A stretch of 64,000 nucleotides of DNA, from contig JADLSH010000113.1 in NCBI GenBank assembly GCA_016169945.1, positions 186,001 through 250,000 of the forward strand, read 5' to 3'. The stretch is from Trachythela sp. YZ-2020 (taxonomy: Eukaryota; Cnidaria; Anthozoa; Malacalcyonacea; Clavulariidae). Each line of letters opens with the position of its first letter. The stretch's first letter is position 1. Below the pieces are notes generated by a model. The model saw only the letters and a list, made by a program, of their open reading frames with translations, did not search any database and was not told the DNA's origin. Position numbers and translations under genes: made by a program. This document shows, piece after piece, positions 33,501 to 44,745 of the stretch.

Positions 33501-36321
33501 ATTACCTGTGGAGGTTCATATATTACTGAAACAACTGCTCTTATTCCCAAAGGAACATCCTTATGATGTTCATAACGTCCATATAGATAACCCATTCGCT
33601 GCAAATGATGAGAATTAAGTAAGGCTAAGTCAAATATCTTTAATTTTTAAATAATATAATAAATACAAAATTATAAGAATGCATTTCTAAACTGAATGCT
33701 CATTCACCTGTTTTCCTGTTTTTCTCCAGTAATTCAAAAAGCGCTCAACCAAAAACGGATTTTCAAACATTATGTTGTCTACATGTCTGTAGTCCTGCAA
33801 TTTAAAGACAGTTCATAATGGTTTGTTGTGAAAAATAACTGGTCCACACTGTCAAATAGAATATACTAACTTGTCTTTTTAATGTGATAGCACTTGGTTG
33901 ACATTTTGTACAAATTCCATCAGGCCATGGTGGATGCTCTTTACACCCGGGTTTTATTTTACATGTGATGTCTTCAAGAACAGCAAACTTTCCTCTGAAA
34001 TAATAAAAGAAAATTCATAAATATTATGAGCACCTCTAACAAAGCAATCACTCCATGAATATACTTCATATGGAAAACAGAATCTTTAGATTTGCTGACA
34101 AATTGTATGATATAAAAGAAAAGTAACATACTTCGTATGTCCCTGAGTGAGTTTCTTCATGTAAGCATGAAATGAGACATGTTTAATTGGCGGTTCTCTG
34201 TTCTTTAAGTAAGTCTCATCGTAAGGCTGGAAGAATAATAGAAAGCTTGAGCTACGAGCACAATTATGGGTACAAAATTTGTCATATGGAAATTGTTTGG
34301 GCATAAATTTATAATTTATCTACATTTCCTGAAAAGTCCTTATTTAAACTTTTGTAAGGAAGTGTATGCCATACCTCCAATGGAAAACAGTGAACACATT
34401 TACTTTTAGGACCATGATGACATCTGAAATAAATAAATGAAAAAATAATTAACTATTCTTCCCTCTGCTTCTTTCCTTTCTTTTCCTTTTGTTATCTTTG
34501 TTTTTCAATATCTGTTTGCTCTATCCTTTCTTTCATTATGTTCTTATATATCCATTCACAATCTTTCTATTTTCTCTTTCTTCCATCACGACCATCCATC
34601 CTTTCATCACTACCATCCATCCTTTCATTAATTCTATCCATCCTTTCATTAATTCTATCCATCTTTCCTTCCCTCCTTCTTTTCATTCTTTCCTTTCATC
34701 TTTCTTTCTTTTCAACCTACATTCCTCCTTCCGTCCATTCTCCTTTCCTTCCTTCCTAGTTTCCTTTCTTCGGTTCTCTCATTCATATGTTCCTTCCTTC
34801 CCCTCCCCACTCCCCCTGCTTCTCTCTCTTTACTTACAACTGTGGATCTTTGTCCCTATGTATCAGACCATCTTGCTTCCCAAGAAAGACATCTATTGGA
34901 TCTTCAACTGCGCTATCTGGAATATCATTGGCTGATGTTGATGGACCATTTTGAGACATCTCTGGTACCATGCTCTCCATATTGTCATCCCCCACTGTGT
35001 CAACACCATTGTCCGTTGGGGATGTGTCAACCAAGTATACTATATCACCATGCCTAAACAAACAAACAAAACATAAACAATACAGAGGTGTTGGTCATCA
35101 CATCTGTGGCTGGGGTAACTTACTAACTAAAGTTGTTCCAGCTGAACACCGCAGGTTTTCTCCGGTACGTAGGTTTCCTCCTGTAGTATTGTAGTAACAC
35201 TGGATCAATAAGGGATGACCCTTACTGAACCTCTAGGGAGAACAGTTTACAACTGATAGAGCTATCCAGTATAAATAAACTTAGTTTAGTTTAGGTTTCC
35301 TCCTGTAGTAACACTGGATCAATAAGGGATGACCCTTACTGGATCTCTAGGGAGAACAGTTTAGAACTGATAGAGCTATCCAGTATAAATATAGTTAGTT
35401 TAGTTTAGGTTTCCTTCTGTAGTAACACTGGATCAATAAGGGATGACCCTTACTGAACCTCTAGGGAGAACAGTTTAGAACTGATAGAGCTATCCAGTAT
35501 AAATAAACTTAGTTTAGTTTAGGTTTCCTCCTGTAGTAACACTGGATCAATAAGGGATGACTTAGAACTGATAGAGCTATCCAGTATAAATAAACTTAGT
35601 TTAGTTTAGGTTTCCTCCTGTAGTAACACTGGATCAATAAGGGATGACTCTTACTGAACCTCTAGGGAGAACAGTTTAGAACTGATAGAGCTATCCAGTA
35701 TAAATGAAATCAGTTTCGTTTATACCTTATGTTTAAAGATTTCATATATTGTCTGGAATTTTTGGAAATCTTTTTTGTGTTGTTTCTTTCCAAGTAAACA
35801 CTCCATGATCTAGACAGCAATTTAAACTCTTCTTCAATCTAAGAACATAATATCAATATATCTCAGTCTGCAATCAGTCAAGACCTATGGTCAAGACTTA
35901 TTTACAAACAGCAAAAAAAAACAAGATATCACATCAGCCCAACAGTCATAATTTGTCTACTTGTAATTCTTTCATAAGTATATTTACATAAAAAATTAGA
36001 TATTATGGATTAGTGAACTACCTAATTATTATTATTTATTACTTATTATTTAACTACCTTTTCTAAAAACTTTTTGACACCTTCATTGAGAGAAGTATTT
36101 ATTCGTCTTGTACCATGTTTCGATTGAACACGAACCACGATCTTGTAGAAAGGAAATCAAACAACAAGTTATAAAGAAATATAAAAATACAAGATGATGG
36201 CTAGGCTACAAATTTCTGTCGATATATTAACTCAAAGATATAAAGTATCTGGTGGTGTTAGTACAAAATCACAATAAAGAAGCATCAGAAAATGTAATAA
36301 AATGCTTACCGACTTGCTCAT
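30522..36321 (-). CDS. NPLOC4: NPLOC4, NPL4 homologue (ubiquitin adaptor of p97/VCP)
   Basis: Exons, 5' to 3': 36321-36310 (12 nt), 36141-36058, 35838-35726, 35053-34838, 34423-34375, 34226-34132, 33994-33871, 33794-33708, 33598-33506, 32981-32696, 32515-32478, 32344-32222, 32134-31964, 31681-31565, 31474-31363, 30661-30522. Phases agree throughout, giving 619 aa (human 608). Domains: N-terminal ubiquitin-like fold ([20 protein letters not shown]); NPL4 zinc finger from residue ~142 ([32 protein letters not shown]); MPN-like core ([41 protein letters not shown]); C-terminal NZF finger (WTCNHCTFI...CEMC) with the Thr-Phe and Met used for ubiquitin binding. With UFD1 it delivers ubiquitylated proteins to p97. 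The 12-nt first coding exon is unusual but matches the family start. Introns carry SINE family C arrays in both orientations. Confidence 0.96.
30700..30865. repeat. TGGTATGGTG-type simple repeat
   Basis: An imperfect short-period run of GGTATGGTGTAATAT-like words lies in the last NPLOC4 intron. Confidence 0.7.
31720..31940 (+). mobile_element. SINE family C, single copy
   Basis: The order is a head remnant (GTGGTTAGTCCATTTCCTGC), CTGATTATAATTCACCTCAG, the core AAACACCACAGGTT, then one diverged tail unit ending ATAGAGCTTTCCAGTGTATA. It is antisense to NPLOC4. Confidence 0.75.
33010..33450 (-). mobile_element. 114-bp tail array of SINE family C, about four units
   Basis: Nearly four units are present with no head attached. 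The array lies between NPLOC4 exons 32696-32981 and 33506-33598, in the same direction as the gene. Confidence 0.85.
34445..34830. repeat. Strand-biased pyrimidine tract with 26-bp repeats
   Basis: The plus strand is almost all C and T for nearly 400 bp, with tandem CATCCTTTCATTAATTCTAT units around 34590-34665. It lies in the NPLOC4 intron after exon 34838-35053. The 148-codon plus-strand frame here is compositional. Confidence 0.85.
35125..35715 (+). mobile_element. SINE family C with about five tail units
   Basis: The element starts with a shortened core (AACACCGCAGGTTTTCTCCG), then GTTTCCTCCTGTAGTA, and continues as five 114-bp units, one with an internal deletion near 35560. It is antisense to NPLOC4 and opposite to the array at 33010-33450. 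It ends 10 bp from the donor of exon 35726-35838. Confidence 0.85.
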
Positions 36322-37467
36322 TTCTGTGTTTCTTGTCTATTTTATTTTTTTAAAAAGTACAAATGAAAATATTTTGTACTTTGAATTCTATTTTTTTGTG
36401 TTCATGAATAAGCGCGCCCGTGATACTTTATATTTTCCCTAGGTTACGTTATGTAAGGTCTAACAAAATGTCTTGCATGTTAATTGACCTATTCAACAAA
36501 AACGACGCCATGCTAAATTTGCAATGCATTATGGTCCATTTTGAAAAACAGCTAGTTTGAAATCGAGGCTGACATTAAGTTATAGTTAACTTATTGCCAG
36601 CCTCAACCTCGTACGATTGTCTAAATATTATGCAATTAAATAAGGAATTGCTTTTATAATATATGATGATGATGAAACAATATTTAATCACGGATGTCCA
36701 ACTCAGCAATAGCTGGTTTAAGTGTAGCCCTGGACGAAAAATTTACAAAGTTTATAAGTAGCTACAAATATATACTGGTTTACAACAATTTGACATACGG
36801 ATAGGAAATTACCATACTAAACTAAATCTAAGCTATAATTTATTACTAATATAGGTTAGGAAGTTATTTTGGCCTTCAGGAACTTCTTTAGATTTATTCT
36901 AAATTTGATGAAACTAGTTTCATTCCTTGGTCTTAATGGCAATCTATTCCATATAATTTAACACCTACAGTAACATTATATAATTTACCCGTGTGGATGG
37001 TTAGGTGCAACGGGTGGAGGTCCGCAGTTTATCCGAAAAGCCCTGGCTACGACTTGGCAGTTTACCAAACATTTGCAATTACTTGGATTCACGTCAAAGG
37101 ACATGTCTGAGTTACTATATCACACTGAGTTACTCTGTGGGATGCGTTCCGAATGCCTGTTTCAAGGGTGGGATGGTGGGATTTTCCGACTTGTTTTCTC
37201 TGTAAACTGGCAAACGATATCCGCCTGGCGAGCTGCACTTGGCACAATTAGCTGGCGCACGCATTCCTCTATGCCTTTTGTAGCACGAATCCCAACCCCA
37301 GGCTCCGCGCGCGCTGTTCCTTAGTTGTTAACCTTGGTTATTGCATAACCCCATATAAAATATAATATACAGTATCTTTCAATTTTAATATACATTCTAA
37401 TGACTACGTCTACATACATCAGTTTATCAAAAACCTAATATTAAGAAACATTCTAAAATCATCTATG
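36322..37467. other. Region between NPLOC4 start and ETS gene B stop
   Basis: No exon was found. A short palindrome at about 36565-36605 (GAGGCTGACATTAAGTTATA and its inverse TTATTGCCAGCCTC) resembles the sequence at 46383-46450 and is probably a small mobile element. Open frames at 37005-37324 are without recognisable content. Confidence 0.5.
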
Positions 37468-39743
37468 TTACAAAACTTTATCAGTAAACCTATACACCAG
37501 TCTACTGCGGGGTTTGGTCATGATCCCCTTCGCGATATAAGTCCGTAGCGAGCGCGCGAAGTTCTCGTACTTCATGTGGGGTTTATCTCGTCTCTTGCCC
37601 CATATAGAAGCAATCTCAGACGAGTTAAGAAACTTGAATATTCCATTTTCCTGGTCTACCCATTCAACGATATTGGAATACTGCTGTGGATCTGCGAGTA
37701 ACTCCAATATAAAATGACATAAGCGTGGTCGTTTTCGCCTGGTTCGTGGTGTAATAGGAGGGTTAACTTGGTTAGAATCACACTGGGGGGTAGAATCACA
37801 TTGCGGCGGTGAACTACGCTCTGCCTTTGGAAACTGATTAAATGCAGGAGTTTTAATGTCAGCTTGACTAGAATCGTATTGCGGTGATGGAGTATTCTTC
37901 TGAAACTGGTTATACGTAGAAAAGACAGATGGTTTAACCGAGACATTATTGGAAAGTGATGGGTTATCCCCAGGAAGTGAAGCGCATCGGGCTGCCAGCG
38001 CTTGAGCACACGCTATATTCTCGGGATAATCGGGGTAATATGGGTATTCATAAGTTGAAGATGGTACAGTAAAGGATTGGTGGGGATTTCTTGTTTCCAT
38101 ATTGATTTGGTTACGTTGGATGACCATGGACTCATCAAGCCACTGGAGTGAGCTTTGTTCGGAACTAAAAAATGCAATGAAGAGACATTAGGAAGGGCGT
38201 TAGTGACACAGTGGTTAGTGCATGTGTCTCTCGCCTCTGTGACTGGGGTTTGATTCCTACAATTTGCAATTGTCTGATTGTAATCACACCTCAGTAACAT
38301 GTGAGAAGAGTGCTTCCAGTTTGACTCTACCAAACACCAAAATAGAGTTAGTTTAGTTTAGGATCAATAAGAGATGACCTTACTGGACCTCTAGGGAGAA
38401 CAGTTTAAAACTCATAGAATTATCCAGTATAAATAAAGTTAGTTTAGTTGAGGTTTCCTCCTGTAGTAACACTGGATCAATGAGATGATACTGACCTCTA
38501 GAGAAACAGTTTAGAACTGATAGAGTTATCCAGTATAAATAAAGTTAGTTTAGTTTAGGTTTCCTCCTGTAGTAACACTGGATCAATAAGAGATGTCTCT
38601 TACTTGTAATAACACTGGATTTATATATAAGGGACAGCTCTTAGAGCAACCTCGTACCCAGCGGGTGGCAATTGGAAAGCACCCTGCGACGGAGGTTGCT
38701 CTTACAAGATCTGTAGGAAGAACAGTTTAGAACTGACAGAGCTATCCAACTTTGTCTAACCTTTGCTTATGCTTCTCTTGTTGACTTGAGAAACCACACG
38801 TGCATTGTGAAAAACCAGACGTACACGAACACAAACACTTCCTAATTTTACTTGATTTTGGCATTTGTTGTGCTTGCTTCCACAGCGCGCCCTGGCCATT
38901 TCTTCCACTTTGAAAATACTCATTAAGTAAATACTCGTCTAAACTTGCTTGATTCAAACTTTCGGCTGTGATGTTTGGTTTTACCCATTGCATAGGAATT
39001 TGACTGTTATACGTTTGACCATACATTGATGGTAGAGTTTCCACTGTACACCTTGGTTGGGTGTAAGGCTGAACGTGACAGTAAGAGCCTAAAAATAATC
39101 ACACTGGTCAAACATTATAAACATCAAAAGTTTAAGCCATTAATGCCTAAGACGTTCCCTTATGAGTAACATTGCCTAGCGTTAAGTAATTAGCAAACAA
39201 GCGAACATTGTGGCTTGATGGGTTAACAAGAAACCTGCGAAGGTGGTCTGGTTAACTCGTTAATGCCCAAAACTTTCCCCTCTGAACAGTAGAATAGTAT
39301 GATGTTAGGTAGAGTAAAATAGGAAAGTAGGGTACATTATGCCTGAATCGATTTACAAGAGACAAGGACAGCTAGTCTGGTCAACAAGAGACGTGGGCAT
39401 ATTATCTAGTTAACTAATGCCCAACACTCTTTCCTTAAAGAGTAAGTTTCGTGTTAGACTAATATAACAGTAATACCAAGTCATAGGCGGACAGTCTGGC
39501 TAAAATCATCTAGATTTAGAGTAAGTTAATACTGTAGGGCGCATCGAGGTTAACAAGGAAGAAGGCAGATATTCAAATCAACCCACTAACGCACAACAGT
39601 TCTTTTTCACGAGTAAAATCGTCTAGTATTAGACACAGTAAAATAGCAGAGTAGAGCGCAATCATATTGCCTGTATTCATGTATAATATGGGCAGTATTT
39701 TACCTGTGGTGGATGTCACGTTTGGCAAACAAGAACAATCCAT
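37468..39743 (-). CDS. ETS-domain transcription factor B
   Basis: Predicted coding exons are 39743-39704, 39088-38761 and 38164-37468, phases 1 and 2, giving 354 aa. The tiny first exon starts MDCSCLPNVT. Exon 2 has IPMQWVKPNI and ends with a Cys cluster (KCLCSCTSGFSQCTCGF). Exon 3 starts SSEQSSLQWLDES and ends with the ETS domain (WVDQENGIFKFLNSSEIAS, WGKRRDKPHMKYENFARSLR). The recognition helix is nearly identical to that of ETS gene A, as is the Cys cluster before the same phase-2 splice, so the two are paralogues. It probably binds GGAA-core DNA in the nucleus; target genes are unknown. A 2.3-kb tandem array begins roughly 120 bp upstream of the start codon. An extra 5' non-coding exon is possible, since CGCTTTAG at about 39770 looks like an acceptor. 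Confidence 0.9.
38190..38740 (+). mobile_element. SINE family C with complete tRNA head and tail units
   Basis: This is the best full-length copy in the window. The head is CACAGTGGTTAGTGCATGTG, then GGGGTTTGATTCCTAC. The middle is ATGTGAGAAGAGTGCTTCCA. Then come several tail units, partly deleted, the last interrupted by about 75 bp of other sequence at 38615-38700. It lies in ETS gene B intron 2, antisense to the gene. Confidence 0.8.
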
Positions 39744-39859
39744 CTTGTCTCGAAGTTCCGGGATGACTAAAGCGAAATCACAAAAATGTTTCAAGTTTTA
39801 GAAACGGGATGTTCCGACCACTTGTGTGGGTAGATAGCTATTTGTTTGTCCACGTCAAT

Positions 39860-42190
39860 AAACTACCGTGGTTTGTGTCTGAATTAACTGAAAAAGATAG
39901 TATTACTGAAACACGGGGGTCCAGTGTAGGCAGTATTCTACAATAAGCTGCCGTGGTTTGTGTCTGAACTACCTGAAAAGATATCTCAAACGTGGTGGTC
40001 CAGTGTAGGTAGTATTCTACAATAAGCTGCCGTGGTTTGTGTCTGAACTACCTGAAAAAGATATCTCAAACGTGGTGGTCCAGTGTAGGTAGTATTCTGC
40101 AATAAGCTGCCGTGGTTTGTGTCTGAACTACCTGAAAAAGATATCTCAAACGTGGTGGTCCAGTGTAGGCAGTATTCTACAATAAGCTGCCGTGGTTTGT
40201 GTCTGAACTACCTGAAAAAGATATCTCAAACGTGGTGGTCCAGTGTAGGCAGTATTCTACAATAAGCTGTCGTGGTTTGTGTCTGAACTACCTGAAAAAG
40301 ATATCTCAAACGTGGTGGTCCAGTGTAGGCAGTATTCTACAATAAGCTGCCGTGGTTTGTGTCTGAACTACCTGAAAAATATATCTCAAACGTGGTGGTT
40401 CAGTGTAGGTAGTATTCTACAATAAGCTGCAGTGGTTTGTGTCTGAACTACCTGAAAAAGATATCTCAAACGTGGTGGTCCAGTGTAGGTAGTATTCTAC
40501 AATAAGCTGCAGTGGTTTGTGTCTGAACTACCTGAAAAAGATATCTCAAACGTGGTGGTCCAGTGTAGGTAGTATTCTACAATAAGCTGCAGTGGTTTGT
40601 GTCTGAACTACCTAAAAAGATATCTCAAACGTGGTGGTCCAGTGTAGGTAGTATTCTACAATAAGCTGCCGTGGTTTGTGTCTGAACTACCTGAAAAAGA
40701 TATCTCAAACGTGGTGGTCCAGTGTAGGTAGTATTCTACAATAAGCTGCCGTGGTATGTGTCTGAACTACCTGAAAAGATATCTCAAACGTGGGGTCCAG
40801 TGTAGGTAGTATTCTACAATAAGCTGCCGTGGTTTGTGTCTGAACTACCTGAAAAGATATCTCAAACGTGGTGGTCCAGTGTAGGTAGTATTCTACAATA
40901 AGCTGCCGTGGTTTGTGTCTGAACTACCTGAAAAGATATCTCAAACGTGGTGGTCCAGTGTAGGTAGTATTCTACAATAAGCTGCCGTGGTTTGTGTCTG
41001 AACTACCTGAAAAGGATATCTCAAACGTGGTGGTCCAGTGTAGGTAGTATTCTACAATAAGCTGCCGTGGTTTGTGTCTGAACTACCTGAAAAGATATCT
41101 CAAACGTGGTGGTCCAGTGTAGGTAGTATTCTACAATAAGCTGCCGTGGTTTGTGTCTGAACTACCTGAAAAAGATATCTCAAACGTGGTGGTTCAGTGT
41201 AGGTAGTATTCTACAATAAGCTGCCGTGGTTTGTGTCTGAACTACCTGAAAGATGAAAAACTCAACGTGGTGGTCCAGTGTAGGTAGTATTCTACAATAA
41301 GCTGCCGTGGTTTGTGTCTGAACTACCTGAAAAAGATATCTCAAACGTGGTGGTCCAGTGTAGGTAGTATTCTACAATAAGCTGCCGTGGTTTGTGTCTG
41401 AACTACCTGAAAAAGATATCTCAAACGTGGTGGTCCAGTGTAGGTAGTATTCTACAATAAGCTGCCGTGGTTTGTGTCTGAACTACCTGAAAAGATATCT
41501 CAAACGTGGTGGTCCAGTGTAGGTAGTATTCTACAATAAGCTGCCGTGGTTTGTGTCTGAACTACCTGAAAAGATATCTCAAACGTGGTGGTCCAGTGTA
41601 GGTAGTATTCTACAATAAGCTGCCGTGGTTTGTGTCTGAACTACCTGAAAAAGATATCTCAAACGTGGTGGTCCAGTGTAGGTAGTATTCTGAGACACAA
41701 ACAATGCAAGGCATGACGTTTCTTACGATGTGTCTTTGTTCGAAAGTGGAAACGGGAAAATAGTTATCATAGTTTTGAGAAGAACCCATTTAAAATGTTG
41801 GACTGCTTAGTTTCGACCTGTGCTGTAGTTATGTAATACTTTCTTATAACTATCAAAACTTGGGGTCCAGTGTAGGTAGTATTCTACAATAAGCTGCCAT
41901 GGTTTGTGTCTGAACTACCTGAAAAAGATATCTCAAACGTGGTGGTCCAGTGTAGGTAGTATTCTACAATAAGCTGCCATGGTTTGTGTCTGAACTACCT
42001 GAAAAAGATATCTCAAACGTGGTGGTCCAGTGTAGGTAGTATTCTACAATAAGCTGTCGTGGTTTGTGTCTGAACTACCTGAAAAAATACCTCAAACGTG
42101 GAAGTCCAGTGTAGGTAGTATTCTACAATAAGCTGCCGTGTTTTGTGTCTTAACTACCTGAAAAAGATATCTCAAACGTGGAAGTCCAAA
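39860..42190. repeat. Large 80-bp tandem array (about 27 units)
   Basis: The unit reads GATATCTCAAACGTGGTGGT, CCAGTGTAGGTAGTATTCTA, CAATAAGCTGCCGTGGTTTG, TGTCTGAACTACCTGAAAAA. Most units are 78-80 bp and differ by a few bases. The array is broken at about 41695-41865 by unrelated sequence starting GAGACACAAACAATGCAAGG, then resumes for four units. It lies immediately 5' of ETS gene B. Confidence 0.95.
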
Positions 42191-42305
42191 CACTTCGACC
42201 TTTCGAGTGAAGGCCCTTCGTTACTAATCTCTTGAGGAAGGATCTTCACTCCAAACAACGAAGTGTTTGTAATCTTTTCAGGCAATTCAGACACAAACCA
42301 AGGCA
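42185..42305. mobile_element. Foldback element family A capping the array
   Basis: The last 80-bp unit runs into CAAACACTTCGACCTTTCGA and its inverse CCAAACAACGAAGTGTTTG, then TTTTCAGGCAATTCAGACAC plus AAACCA. The foldback unit therefore terminates the array. Confidence 0.75.
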
Positions 42306-42456
42306 GTTTATTAACTTTTTAACAGCCCCACGGGCGCTGAGAGCCTAGTATAATCTTTGCAACTAAACCGAAATTCCTATAAGTTCGCATTCATTATTTA
42401 TCAAAAACTTACGAATGATTAGAGAAGGTTGAAGGCATATTCTACATCACAAAATT

Positions 42457-42712
42457 GGTGGGATTCAGTCAGTGTTACTGGACAGCAGATTGTGGTCAAC
42501 TTAGAATGTCGACACTTATAAGATATATAGTAGCAATGAAATTAAACTACATCTCTCATCTATTAAACTACATCTATTTATTTGCCTCCAAGACTTAAAG
42601 ACTTGGAAGACTGATAAGACTGAAAATATAATGAAAAGAAGAGACATTATTTTCTCTCTCTGATAACTGCCGGCTGGCCACCATCTCGGCTGCACGGCGG
42701 TGTAAACCATAC
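42457..42712. mobile_element. MITE family B
   Basis: It begins GGTGGGATTCAGTCAGTGTT and includes CAGCAGATTGTGGTCAAC. The centre contains a duplicated CTACATCTATTTATTTGCC segment. The right end has CTGGCCACCATCTCGGCTGC. Confidence 0.7.
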
Positions 42713-43209
42713 AATAGTCCACACTAGTAAGTTGCCGGTTTATTTAAACTGATTTACTGTTGAGTACAATAAACTTCCTGATGCAAATTAATCCAATATA
42801 ATAACCTTAAACAATTTAGCCCATAAAAAATACGATTAACATTATTAATCTTCAATAAATTACAGTTTAACAAACCTAATTTAAGAGCTAAAAATTGAAT
42901 CCAGAATTAATTTCCTTGCATGTGTTCCTGCCAACGGCTGACATAACGAATAACGACAGGAACACTAAACACTGATAATTGTACTTCATATGTGACGTTT
43001 GTCTATATTTAGCAAGATCTGTCATTGGCATATGTAATTCCTGTCACGTGAGTTAGCAAACATGATTACATCATATGACGCCATAGTACGCGAGCGAGAG
43101 GTCATGGCCAATCACCGGCAGTCATGGGGGGTTCATTCTAAAGTGTACACTTCCTGTAAGTTGTAATTCGAGGGAATTTGCATGCATATTATTTGTTTTC
43201 CATCTTAAC

Positions 43210-43750
43210 AGATTGCTGTGGTTAGAATACTATCAACACTGGACCCCCACGTTTGAGATAACTTTTCACGTACTTCAGAGACACCAACCATGACAGTTTA
43301 TTGTAGAATACTACCTACACTGGACCACCACGTTTGAGATATCTTTTTCAGGTAGTTCAGACTTCAGATACAAACCACGACAGCTTATTGTAGAATACTA
43401 CCTACACTGGACCACCACGTTTGAGATATCTTTTTCAGGTAGTTCAGATACAAACCACGACAGCTTATTGAAGAATACTACCTACACTGGACCACCACGT
43501 TTGAGATATCTTTTTCAGGTAGTTCAGACACAAACCACGGCAGCTTACTGCAGCATACTACCTACACTGGACCACCACGTTTGAGATATCTTTTACAGGT
43601 AGTTCAGACACAAACCACGGCAGCTTATTGTAGAATACTACCTACACTGGACCTCCACGTTTGAGATATATTTTCAGGTAGTTCAGATACAAACCACGGC
43701 AGCTTATTGTAGAATACTACCTACACTGCACACTGCATTGCCATGTTCGA
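43210..43750. repeat. 80-bp tandem array, reverse direction
   Basis: About six and a half units are present, oriented opposite to the large array 1 kb to the left (CAGGTAGTTCAGACACAAAC, GCTTATTGTAGAATACTACC). Together the two arrays form a very large inverted repeat. Confidence 0.9.
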
Positions 43751-43974
43751 GATATCTTGTCAATTATAGGCCAGTTTTAAAATCAAAATACGTTATACTA
43801 TTTGGCTTCGTTCTACAGTTGAAATTATTTGAATATGCTTCATGAACAGTTGCAGGGCCTCTTTAGTTGTATATAAAATAATTTAACAGTATTCGGCAGA
43901 AAAAAAGTTAACAAAGACTGTTAACATTACGGGCGGTCTCACCACGCCCTATTACTCGAGTCACATGAGTCAGA

Positions 43975-44305
43975 GTTAGGGGGCTTCGGTGGCGCAGTCG
44001 TCAGAGCAAGCGCCTTTCACCTCTGAGATCGTGGGTTCGATTCTTGCTGCAGTTGCTGGAGACTCATGACACTTATGTGAAAAGAGTCAGTCAACGCTCT
44101 ACCGAAAGTCGTGGGTTTTCTCCGGGTACTCCGGTTTCCTCCCACAGGGAATGTTGACAGGGTGCGTTTGGATTAGCTCCAAACTAACCCTTCCATCGTA
44201 GCTGTGCTCCCTGATCAGACATGAGTCATACGGTGGCAGCCAGAGGCGCCTTTAATAAGCCTTCGACTCGATTAAGTCGAGCTGCGTCCTTCGCAATTCA
44301 GCTCA
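43975..44305 (+). mobile_element. tRNA-headed SINE, family F
   Basis: The head has an A box (GGTGGCGCAGTCGTCAGAGC) and a B box (GTGGGTTCGATTCTTGC). A central domain GGGTTTTCTCCGGGTACTCC, then GGTTTCCTCCCACAG, follows. The tail contains CTCCCTGATCAGACATGAGT and ends near CTTCGCAATTCAGCTCAGC. The central domain is shared with SINE family C, which has a different head and tail. Confidence 0.8.
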
Positions 44306-44561
44306 GCTCTCAGCTGCAAGTAAGGATAATTAGCACACCCCCACTTACTATTCAGTCATACGACACGCACCAAGAAATTTGAATGTAGCAGACTCAAAAC
44401 TGAGCACATATTCAAACGAGCTTTAGAAGTAGTCAAATGGTAGAAACCTTATTCTCTAACCTTCGCATATATCAGCATACTCATTGTCGATATCTGAGAC
44501 CATCATTCCATGCACTGCAAAAGAGAAAATTGAACACATCAACATTAATCAGTGTTCAAGG

Positions 44562-44745
44562 TTTCACTAAGCACCACCACCATGTGACAGATGTTGGTCA
44601 GAGTGAAAAAATAATGTTAATTATTTCATGTAGTCACAAATTTGGTGGCATATAAATAGAATTGAGTGATGTTGTTTAGTTTTCTTGTTCCTAGAAGTGT
44701 CAACATTTCCGAAGTTGACCACCATCTGCTGTTATGTAAGTTTTA
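44562..44745. mobile_element. MITE family B
   Basis: It starts GGTTTCACTAAGCACCACCA, carries GAGTGAAAAAATAATGTTAA and TGGTGGCATATAAATAGAAT in the centre, and ends GACCACCATCTGCTGTTATG. Confidence 0.7.

Noticed and set aside
34489..34935. 148-codon hydrophobic frame
   Set aside because: It lies in a pyrimidine-only tract of an NPLOC4 intron and is antisense to the gene; composition explains it.
39860..42190. CRISPR-like array
   Set aside because: The whole 80-bp unit repeats with no unique spacers, in an intron-bearing animal genome. It is a satellite.
43981..44055. tRNA gene at GGTGGCGCAGTCGTCAGAGC
   Set aside because: A and B boxes are present, but the sequence continues into a SINE core and tail and no 3' acceptor pairing is evident.
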